Of a stretch of DNA of 12,921 nucleotides, positions 7,497-12,921 are shown one piece after another (positions within the stretch are counted from its first letter, which is position 1; every line of letters begins with the position of its first letter). The translations under genes and the position numbers were made by a program. Source of the DNA: JAJPXI01 sp045602885 (GTDB lineage: Bacteria; Bacillota; Clostridia; Oscillospirales; Oscillospiraceae); assembly GCA_045602885.1 (NCBI GenBank), contig JAZSCJ010000136.1, positions 1 through 12,921 of the forward strand, read 5' to 3'. The notes under the pieces were generated by a model. It ran no database searches, was not told the DNA's origin, and saw only the letters and a program-made list of their open reading frames with translations.

Positions 7497-8507
7497 GTGA
7501 AACGAGTGATTGGGATCGCCATGGGATTGCTGGCAGTGCTGTTTCTGTTGCCGCCGCTGTTACTGGAGGGGCCGGCCCGGGCGACAACACAAGAAAAACA
7601 GGAACTGCTCCTGCCCTCTCAGCCCATTCCGGCCGGTGTGGGCCGGGAGGGGGTGGATGCGGCAACGGTGGTACGGGTAGCCATGCAGGACGGCAGCGTG
7701 TGTGAAATGACCATGAAGGACTATCTGTGGTCGGTGGTCGCCGCGGAAATGCCGGCGTCCTTTGAGCCGGAAGCGCTTAAGGCCCAGAGCATCACTGCCC
7801 GTACGTATACCGCATGGAAAATGGCGGCGGGGGAGCAAAACCATCCTCATGCCCATGTGTGCACCGACATTACCTGCTGTCAGGCCTTTCTCCATCGGGA
7901 GCAGGCGCAGGCCAACTGGGGTGCGGCGGCTGCGGCCTATGCCGAAACCATTCGTGCCGCCGTAGCGGCTACCGATGGAGAGGTCATTACCTACCAGGGC
8001 GCACCCATCCAGGCGGTCTTTTTCTCCTCGGCCGACGGACGCACCGAAGATGCCGTGGCGGTATGGGGCAGCGCGGTACCCTATCTGGTGGGGGTGGACA
8101 GCCCCGAGGGGGACAGCGTGCCCAATTACCATACCCAAGTCACGCTGCCGGCCCATCAGGTCAAGTCCCTTGTACTTGCCGCCTATCCCGGCGCCGATCT
8201 GTCCGGTGCGCCGGAAACATGGTTTGGTAAGCCGACGCTGACCGCCTCCGGTCGGGTGGGGTCGATGCCGGTGGGGGGCATCGATCTCAGCGGCACCACG
8301 CTGCGCAGCCTGTTCTCCCTGCGCTCCACCAGCTTTACGGTACAGACCACAGCCGACAGCGTGAGCTTTCATGTCACCGGCTACGGTCACGGTGTGGGCA
8401 TGAGCCAGTACGGCGCCAACGCGCTGGCGCAGCAGGGCAAGCAATGCCATGATATACTCCGGTGGTACTATACCGGCGTGGAAATCGGCCCAATGCGTAC
8501 TATATAA
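7497..8507 (+). CDS. spoIID: SpoIID/LytB-domain protein, probable stage II sporulation protein D (336 aa)
   Basis: SpoIID is a membrane-anchored lytic transglycosylase that cuts denuded glycan strands during engulfment of the forespore, working with SpoIIM and SpoIIP. Residues 4-29 form one hydrophobic segment, likely an uncleaved anchor or signal. The domain starts with MKDYLWSVVAAEMP, where E84 aligns with the proposed catalytic Glu, followed by ALKAQSITARTYT at about 93-105. Next come a His/Cys-rich stretch (residues 116-128: HPHAHVCTDITCC), FFSSADGRTEDA at 175-186 and the closing YGHGVGMSQYGANAL at 296-310. I chose the GTG at 7497 because AAAGGAGGG lies 6 nt upstream (7482-7490); a TTG at 7473 would put that site inside the gene. 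It sits alone, divergent from gltA and just before the rimP promoter. A vegetative SpoIID-like amidase enhancer is the alternative. Confidence 0.9.
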   Translation: MKRVIGIAMGLLAVLFLLPPLLLEGPARATTQEKQELLLPSQPIPAGVGREGVDAATVVRVAMQDGSVCEMTMKDYLWSVVAAEMPASFEPEALKAQSITARTYTAWKMAAGEQNHPHAHVCTDITCCQAFLHREQAQANWGAAAAAYAETIRAAVAATDGEVITYQGAPIQAVFFSSADGRTEDAVAVWGSAVPYLVGVDSPEGDSVPNYHTQVTLPAHQVKSLVLAAYPGADLSGAPETWFGKPTLTASGRVGSMPVGGIDLSGTTLRSLFSLRSTSFTVQTTADSVSFHVTGYGHGVGMSQYGANALAQQGKQCHDILRWYYTGVEIGPMRTI

Positions 8508-8521
8508 TAGATAAAAAGGGG

Positions 8522-8550
8522 TTGCATTTTAAGAAAAGGCGTGCTATACT
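8522..8550 (+). promoter_or_regulatory. Extended -10 promoter of the rimP-infB operon
   Basis: TTGCAT (8522-8527) and TATACT (8545-8550) are 17 bases apart, with TGC directly before the -10 box, an extended -10 element. Transcription should start near 8557, leaving about 106 nt of leader before rimP. The -35 box begins only 14 bases after the stop of the SpoIID gene, with no terminator between. Confidence 0.8.
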
Positions 8551-8576
8551 ACCCACAGCATAACATGGAAGTATTG

Positions 8577-8604
8577 GAAAGAGTGGGGTTCGCCCCGCTC
8601 TTTC
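8577..8604 (+). terminator. Hairpin in the rimP leader, possible attenuator
   Basis: Arms 8577-8588 and 8593-8604 pair over 12 positions, including one G-U, around a TTCG tetraloop, and the 3' arm runs into TTATT. An A-tract on the left arm pairs with T's on the right arm, as in many intrinsic terminators. It lies after the predicted rimP start site, so a rimP transcript must pass it; it could also end the transcript of the SpoIID gene. The U-tail beyond the stem is short, so full termination is uncertain. Confidence 0.6.
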
Positions 8605-8662
8605 TTATTGAAAAAATCAAAAGTGTAAAAATTTGGAAAGAACCACGAAAGGCGGTTGAAGC

Positions 8663-9109
8663 ATGGCGAAGGTAACCGATTTGACGGCAAATCTGGCCGC
8701 TCCCATTGCTGAGCAGCAGGGGTGTACGCTCTGGGATGTGGAATACGTCAAAGAGGCAGGCACCTGGTTTTTGCGGGTATATATCGATAAAGAGGGCGGC
8801 GTGTCCATCAACGATTGCGAGGCGGTCTCCCGGCCGCTGTCCGATAAGCTGGATGAGGTCGATCCCATTGAGGGCTCCTATGTGCTGGAGGTCGGTTCGG
8901 CCGGCGCCGACCGGGTGCTCAAAAAGCCCGCGCATTTCGATGCCTTTGTCGGCCGCGAGGTAGAAGTGCGCTTTTACCGCCCCCGGGAGGGCAAAAAAGA
9001 GCTGGTCGGTGTGCTGGCCGGCTATGACAACGGCGACGTTCTGCTGGAGGGCGACCTCCGCATTGAGAAAAAAGACATCGCGCAGGTGCGCCTGCACGTG
9101 ACGTTTTAA
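8663..9109 (+). CDS. rimP: Ribosome maturation factor RimP (148 aa)
   Basis: RimP binds the 30S subunit during assembly and is needed for efficient maturation. The length of 148 residues is normal. The N-terminal part has the LAAPIAEQQGCTLWDVEYVKE start, then FLRVYIDKEGGVSINDCEAVSRPLS (36-60), and the signature segment YVLEVGSAGADRVLKK (73-88). In most homologues that segment reads close to LEVSSPGxDRPL, so SSPG is replaced by GSAG here. The ATG at 8663 has AAAGGCGG 7 nt upstream. It is the first gene of the operon and nusA follows after 20 bases, the usual order in Gram-positive bacteria. Confidence 0.95.
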   Translation: MAKVTDLTANLAAPIAEQQGCTLWDVEYVKEAGTWFLRVYIDKEGGVSINDCEAVSRPLSDKLDEVDPIEGSYVLEVGSAGADRVLKKPAHFDAFVGREVEVRFYRPREGKKELVGVLAGYDNGDVLLEGDLRIEKKDIAQVRLHVTF

Positions 9110-9129
9110 GGTGAAAGGAGAGCAGTAAC

Positions 9130-10275
9130 ATGGCGAGAAAAGCTTCGGCTCCCAAGAGCAACGAGCTGGACGGCAAGGAATTTTTTGCCGCCATTGGACT
9201 GATTGAAAAGGAAAAGGGCATTCCCAAGTCTTATATGATCGAGCGCATTACCCAGGCGCTGATCTCCGCCTACAAGCGCGACAACGAGGGCGTGGGTGAC
9301 AACGTTGTGGTGGAATGCAACGAAGAGTCCGGTGAGGTACGCATGTACGTCAAGAAGGACGTGGTGGAAACCGTGGACAATCCGGCGACCGAGATGAGCC
9401 TGGAAGAGGCACGGGAGAAGCTGCCCCGGGCTGAGCTGGGCGACGTGATCCGCATTGAGATCAAGACCCGCAACTTCGGCCGCATTGCCGCCCAGACCGC
9501 CCGCCAGGTCATCATTCAGGGTATGCGTGAGGCCGAGCGGGGTATGATATACGATGAGTTCTCCTCCAAGGAGCATGAGATTTTGACCGGTGTGGTCACC
9601 CGTATCGACCCCCGTAACGGCGCGGCATCCATCCGCATCACCAGCCGGGGCGAGTTTACCGATGCCTTCCTGGCCGCCGGTGAGCAGGTCAAGGGCGAAA
9701 CCATCAGCGAGGGCAGCCGCCTGAAGGTCTATGTGGTGGAGGTACGCCGTTCCACCCGCGGTCCCCAGGTCATGATCTCCCGCACCCATCCCGGTCTGGT
9801 CAAGCGCCTGTTTGAGCTGGAAGTACCCGAGATTTACGAAGGCACGGTGGAGGTCAAATCCATTGCCCGTGAAGCCGGCAGCCGTACCAAGATCGCCGTG
9901 TGGTCGGAGGACGAGAACGTCGATCCCATCGGCGCCTGCGTCGGCCCCCGCGGTCAGCGTGTCAACAACATCGTGGAAGAGCTCAACGGCGAGAAGATGG
10001 ATATCATCAAGTACAGCGAGGATCCCGCCGAGTACGTGGCCGCTGCGCTGGCTCCGGCCGATGTGGTCAGCGTGACCATCTTTGAGCAGGCCAAGAGCTG
10101 CCGGGTCATCGTGCCCGACGATCAGCTGTCGCTGGCCATCGGCAAGGAGGGCCAGAACGCCCGCCTGGCCGCCCGTCTGACCGGCTGGAAGATCGACATC
10201 AAGCCCGAAAGCACGCCCGAAGAAGAGCTTGTGGACCCTGTGGTCGAAGAGGGCGCTGACGAGCAGGCAGAATAA
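9130..10275 (+). CDS. nusA: Transcription termination/antitermination factor NusA (381 aa)
   Basis: NusA binds RNA polymerase and nascent RNA and modulates pausing, termination and antitermination. The domains appear in order: polymerase-binding N-terminal domain (about 15-140), S1 domain (about 150-220, with LTGVVTRIDPRN and GPQVMISRTHPGLVKRLF), KH1 (GPRG at 272-275) and KH2 (GKEG at 338-341). A short acidic tail ends the protein; the extra acidic repeats of proteobacterial NusA are absent, as is normal in Firmicutes. The ATG at 9130 has AAAGGAG 9 nt upstream. A 14-residue Lys/Ser-rich leader (MARKASAPKSNELD) precedes the conserved start. Codons end mostly in G or C, as in the neighbours. 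In many bacteria NusA feeds back on its own operon, which would fit the leader hairpin upstream of rimP. Confidence 0.97.
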   Translation: MARKASAPKSNELDGKEFFAAIGLIEKEKGIPKSYMIERITQALISAYKRDNEGVGDNVVVECNEESGEVRMYVKKDVVETVDNPATEMSLEEAREKLPRAELGDVIRIEIKTRNFGRIAAQTARQVIIQGMREAERGMIYDEFSSKEHEILTGVVTRIDPRNGAASIRITSRGEFTDAFLAAGEQVKGETISEGSRLKVYVVEVRRSTRGPQVMISRTHPGLVKRLFELEVPEIYEGTVEVKSIAREAGSRTKIAVWSEDENVDPIGACVGPRGQRVNNIVEELNGEKMDIIKYSEDPAEYVAAALAPADVVSVTIFEQAKSCRVIVPDDQLSLAIGKEGQNARLAARLTGWKIDIKPESTPEEELVDPVVEEGADEQAE

Positions 10276-10304
10276 CCCAATGGGTGGAAAAGGGGGAAAC
10301 GGCT

Positions 10305-10580
10305 GTGCCCAAAAAGATCCCCATGCGGCAGTGTGTCGGCTGCCGGGAGATGAAGGAAAAGCGGGAGCTGATCCGGGTGGTCAAAAGCCCGGAGGGCGAA
10401 ATCTCGCTGGATTTCAAAGGCAAGAAGCCCGGACGGGGCGCCTACCTGTGTCCGGATGAGGAATGTCTCAAGCGTGCCCGCAAAAGCCGGGCGCTGGAGC
10501 GTGCTTTTTCGGCGGCCATACCCCCGGAAATGTACGATGCGCTGGAGGAGCAGATGAAAGCAGGTGAGCGCGGTGAGTGA
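10305..10580 (+). CDS. ylxR: YlxR/RnpM family RNA-binding protein (91 aa)
   Basis: YlxR (DUF448) is a small basic protein found between nusA and infB in Gram-positive bacteria; the B. subtilis protein has been reported to bind RNase P RNA and modulate its activity (RnpM). The family motifs are present: RQCVGCREMKEKRELIRVV at 8-26 and GRGAYLC at 43-49. The four cysteines at 10, 13, 49 and 54 could form a metal-like cluster, though family members do not always keep them. I chose the GTG at 10305, with GGGGG 8 nt upstream (10292-10296), because it gives the usual 91 residues; a GTG at 10284 lacks a ribosome binding site. Its end overlaps the start of ylxQ. Confidence 0.92.
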   Translation: MPKKIPMRQCVGCREMKEKRELIRVVKSPEGEISLDFKGKKPGRGAYLCPDEECLKRARKSRALERAFSAAIPPEMYDALEEQMKAGERGE

Positions 10581-11028
10581 CGCGGCACTGCACCTGTTGG
10601 GTCTGGCCCGAAAGGGTGGACGTATCGAGGTGGGGGAAGAGCCGGTGGGCGGCGTCTGCCGGGCGCGCAAGTGTAAATTGCTCCTGCTGGCAAGCGATGC
10701 CGCCGAAAATACGGTGCGCCGGGCCGAGCATTTTGCCCAGGCAGGCAACACGCTGTGTATACAAACCCCATTCAGCAAGGCGCAGCTGGGCGGTGCCCTC
10801 GGGCGGGAAAGCTGCGCCATGGCCGGATTGACCGATGCCGGTCTGGCAGCCAGTTTTACCAAGAAGTTGGCGGCCGCCGATCCCCAGCGGTATGAGGAGG
10901 CGGCAGCCGCGCTGGACACCAAAGCGCAAAAGGTGCTGCAGCGCCAGCGCGAGAAGAAGCAACACGAAAAGAATCTGGCAAAAGGGAAGCAAAAGCCGTG
11001 GGCCGCGCCTCCCAAGCATGAGAAATAA
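10564..11028 (+). CDS. ylxQ: YlxQ-type L7Ae-family RNA-binding protein with basic C-terminal extension (154 aa)
   Basis: YlxQ resembles ribosomal L7Ae/L30e, whose members bind kink-turn RNA; its target in bacteria is unclear. The L7Ae core covers about residues 5-100, with LHLLGLARKGGRIEVGEE, CKLLLLASDAAENTV and the LGRESCAMAGLTDAGLA segment. After it comes a stretch of about 50 residues that is helical and very basic (KVLQRQREKKQHEKNLAKGKQK), absent from the usual protein of about 100 residues. The start is either the GTG at 10564 or the GTG at 10573; both overlap the end of ylxR by 8-17 bases, so coupling is likely. I took the first because GGAGGAG lies upstream, though its spacing is long; AGGTGA close to the second start makes it nearly as good. 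Confidence 0.88.
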   Translation: MSAVSDAALHLLGLARKGGRIEVGEEPVGGVCRARKCKLLLLASDAAENTVRRAEHFAQAGNTLCIQTPFSKAQLGGALGRESCAMAGLTDAGLAASFTKKLAAADPQRYEEAAAALDTKAQKVLQRQREKKQHEKNLAKGKQKPWAAPPKHEK

Positions 11029-11048
11029 CAACTGATTATCCTTTCTAT

Positions 11049-11055
11049 GGAGGTG
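11049..11055 (+). promoter_or_regulatory. Ribosome binding site that sets the infB TTG start
   Basis: GGAGGTG sits 6 nt before TTG at 11062. An in-frame ATG at 11047 overlaps this site and has no Shine-Dalgarno sequence of its own, so the TTG is the better start. Confidence 0.75.
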
Positions 11056-11061
11056 GCCCAT

Positions 11062-12921
11062 TTGAGTCTTATTAAATATCGTGTCCACGAGGTGGCCAAG
11101 GATTTCGGAGTCAATTCCAAAGAGATCGCGGAGATCCTGACCAAATATGCCACAAAGCCCGCGACCCATCAAAAGGTGCTGGAGGACGAGGAACTGTCCA
11201 TCATTTTTGATTACATGACCCAGCACAATCAGGTTGACAGCATCGAGAGCATTTTTGCCGATGTTTACCATGAGCCCAAGCAGGCCGAGCCCAAGCAGCC
11301 CGAGAAGGCAGCACCGGCCGCCGGGGAACAGACCAAGGCCGCACCGCAGCAGGGTGAAAAGCCTGCCGCAGCCGCTGCTGCTCAGAATCAGCCTGCCCAG
11401 GCCAAGCCGACCCAGCCCACCACCCGTGTGCCCGAGAAGAAGGTCGTGGACACCCGTAAGGGCGGCAACGTCAATCTGGATAAGTACGACGAAAAGCTGG
11501 AGAACCTGGCTGCCGGCAAGACCAACCAGATGCAGGCCGGCAAGCAGAAGTTCCAGAACCGCAATAATAAGGGCAAGGCGGCCTTCCAGGGCAACAAGCG
11601 CCGTGCCGAAGAGCAGGAGAAGATGCGCCGCCTGCAGGCGCAGATCGCCAAGCAGCACCCCACTCTGGTCAAGATCCCCGACGAGATCAACGTGGGCGAG
11701 CTGGCCAGCCGCATGAAGAAAACGGCCGCCGAAGTGGTCAAGACGCTCATCAAGAACGGCGTGATGGCCTCTATTTCCGACGTCATCGACTTTGAGACGG
11801 CCGCCATCATTGCCGAGGAACTGGGCTGCAAGGTGGAAAAGGAAGTCATCGTCACCATTGAGGAGCGTCTGATCGACACCGCCGAGGACAAGGCGGAGGA
11901 TCTGGTGGACCGTGCTCCCGTCGTGGTGGTCATGGGTCACGTCGACCACGGCAAGACCAGTCTGCTGGACTACATCCGCAGCGCCAACGTGGTTTCGGGC
12001 GAGGCCGGCGGCATCACCCAGCACATCGGCGCCTATCAGGTGCAGGTGGGCGGCAAGGCCATCACCTTCCTGGACACCCCCGGTCACGAGGCCTTTACCG
12101 CCATGCGTGCCCGTGGCGCCATGGTCACCGACGTTGCCATTCTGGTGGTGGCCGCCGACGACGGCATCATGCCCCAGACCATCGAATCCATCAACCATGC
12201 CAAGGCCGCCGAGATTCCCATCATCGTGGCCATCAACAAGATGGATAAGCCCACCGCCAACCCCGACCGCATCAAGCAGCAGCTGACCGAGCATGGTCTG
12301 GTTCCCGAGGAGTGGGGCGGCGACACCATCATCTGCCCCATTTCCGCTAAGACCGGTATGGGTATCGACAACCTGCTGGAGATGGTCAATCTGACCGCCG
12401 AAATGCAGGAGCTCAAGGCCAACCCCAACCGTACCGCCCACGGCGTAGTCATCGAGGCCAAGCTGGACAAGGGCCGCGGCCCGGTGGCCACCCTGCTGGT
12501 GCAGAACGGTACGCTGAAGCAGGGCGACATCATCATTGCCGGCACCGCCGTGGGCCGCGTGCGCGCCATGACCGATGCCAAGGGCGAAAAGCTCAAGCAA
12601 GCCGGCCCCTCTGTGCCCGTTGAGATCATCGGTATGGGTGAAGTGCCCGGCGCCGGTGACGATTTCCATGCCGTTGCCGATGAGCGCATGGCCCGCGAAC
12701 TGGTGGAGCAGCGTAAGCACGACCAGAAGATGGCTGCCAACGGCCCCGTGGGCAAGGTCAGCCTGGGGGGTCTGTTCAGCCAGATCCAGGCCGGCGAGAT
12801 GAAGAAGCTCAACGTCATCGACAAGGCTGACGTGCAGGGCTCTGCCGAAGCCGTTAAGGCCAGCCTGGAGAAGATTTCCAACGAAGAGGTCGCCGTGCGC
12901 GTCATCCACTGTGCCGTCGGC
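11062..12921 (+). CDS. infB: Translation initiation factor IF-2, 3' end beyond window (620 codons visible)
   Basis: IF-2 is the GTPase that brings initiator fMet-tRNA to the 30S subunit and promotes 50S joining. The visible part starts with an IF2_N domain (YRVHEVAKDFGVNSKEIAEIL, about residues 5-25), then a low-complexity linker rich in Ala, Gln, Lys and Pro (about 71-200), and a second IF2_N domain (PDEINVGELASRMKKTAAEV, about 206-225 onward). The G domain follows with G1 GHVDHGKT at 292-299, DTPGH at 338-342, NKMD at 392-395 and SAK at 428-430. The start of domain II (VVIEAKLDKGRGPVATLLVQ) and part of domain III are present. The frame is open to the last base, so the gene is cut by the window, not broken. 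The start is TTG with a strong ribosome binding site 33 bases after ylxQ. Confidence 0.97.
   Translation, partial: MSLIKYRVHEVAKDFGVNSKEIAEILTKYATKPATHQKVLEDEELSIIFDYMTQHNQVDSIESIFADVYHEPKQAEPKQPEKAAPAAGEQTKAAPQQGEKPAAAAAAQNQPAQAKPTQPTTRVPEKKVVDTRKGGNVNLDKYDEKLENLAAGKTNQMQAGKQKFQNRNNKGKAAFQGNKRRAEEQEKMRRLQAQIAKQHPTLVKIPDEINVGELASRMKKTAAEVVKTLIKNGVMASISDVIDFETAAIIAEELGCKVEKEVIVTIEERLIDTAEDKAEDLVDRAPVVVVMGHVDHGKTSLLDYIRSANVVSGEAGGITQHIGAYQVQVGGKAITFLDTPGHEAFTAMRARGAMVTDVAILVVAADDGIMPQTIESINHAKAAEIPIIVAINKMDKPTANPDRIKQQLTEHGLVPEEWGGDTIICPISAKTGMGIDNLLEMVNLTAEMQELKANPNRTAHGVVIEAKLDKGRGPVATLLVQNGTLKQGDIIIAGTAVGRVRAMTDAKGEKLKQAGPSVPVEIIGMGEVPGAGDDFHAVADERMARELVEQRKHDQKMAANGPVGKVSLGGLFSQIQAGEMKKLNVIDKADVQGSAEAVKASLEKISNEEVAVRVIHCAVG

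Noticed and set aside
10468..12909. Very long open frame (813 codons) on the minus strand opposite ylxQ and infB
   Set aside because: It mirrors strongly conserved infB codons. GC-rich third positions remove stops in this antisense frame, and the translation is low-complexity (His/Gly/Leu/Asp-rich) with no recognisable family.

Overview
This 12.9-kb window looks like a chromosomal housekeeping region of a GC-rich anaerobic Firmicute, most likely class Clostridia near Oscillospiraceae/Ruminococcaceae. That placement is inferred from several features: a rimP-nusA-ylxR-ylxQ-infB operon in the Gram-positive order, strong AGGAGG-type ribosome binding sites, GTG and TTG starts, a SpoIID-type sporulation protein, a clostridial-style citrate synthase and paired short CHR transporters. 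Nothing in the sequence names a species. I saw no tRNA, rRNA, CRISPR array, insertion sequence or phage gene.

Left part (37-5616, minus strand). A four-gene cluster is transcribed right to left: glutamine-dependent NAD+ synthetase (nadE), two short chromate-transporter-family proteins, and an 805-residue protein made almost wholly of about 20 SEL1 repeats. The first three genes are joined by ATGA overlaps, so translational coupling is likely; the SEL1 gene follows after 65 bases with no visible terminator. A good sigma-A-type promoter (5659-5687) precedes nadE. The SEL1 array has a higher-order 324-bp period of three repeats, which is the most distinctive structure in the window.

Middle (5617-7496). 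Two hairpins, 5687-5736 and 5869-5902, separate nadE from the upstream, same-strand citrate synthase gene. Citrate synthase has its own strong promoter (7362-7390) in a region it shares divergently with the next gene.

Right part (7497-12921, plus strand). A SpoIID/LytB-domain protein comes first. It is followed, almost directly after its stop codon, by a strong extended -10 promoter (8522-8550), a leader of about 106 nt with a terminator-like hairpin (8577-8604), and then the transcription/translation operon: rimP (30S maturation), nusA (elongation and termination factor), ylxR (RNase P-associated protein), ylxQ (L7Ae-like RNA-binding protein) and infB (initiation factor IF-2, cut by the window end). 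Together these genes link transcription, ribosome maturation and initiation.

I did not find a clear novel defence or mobile system. The items most worth a second look are the SEL1 superrepeat protein coupled to nadE and the CHR pair, the hairpin in the rimP leader, the double hairpin upstream of nadE, and the basic tail on YlxQ.
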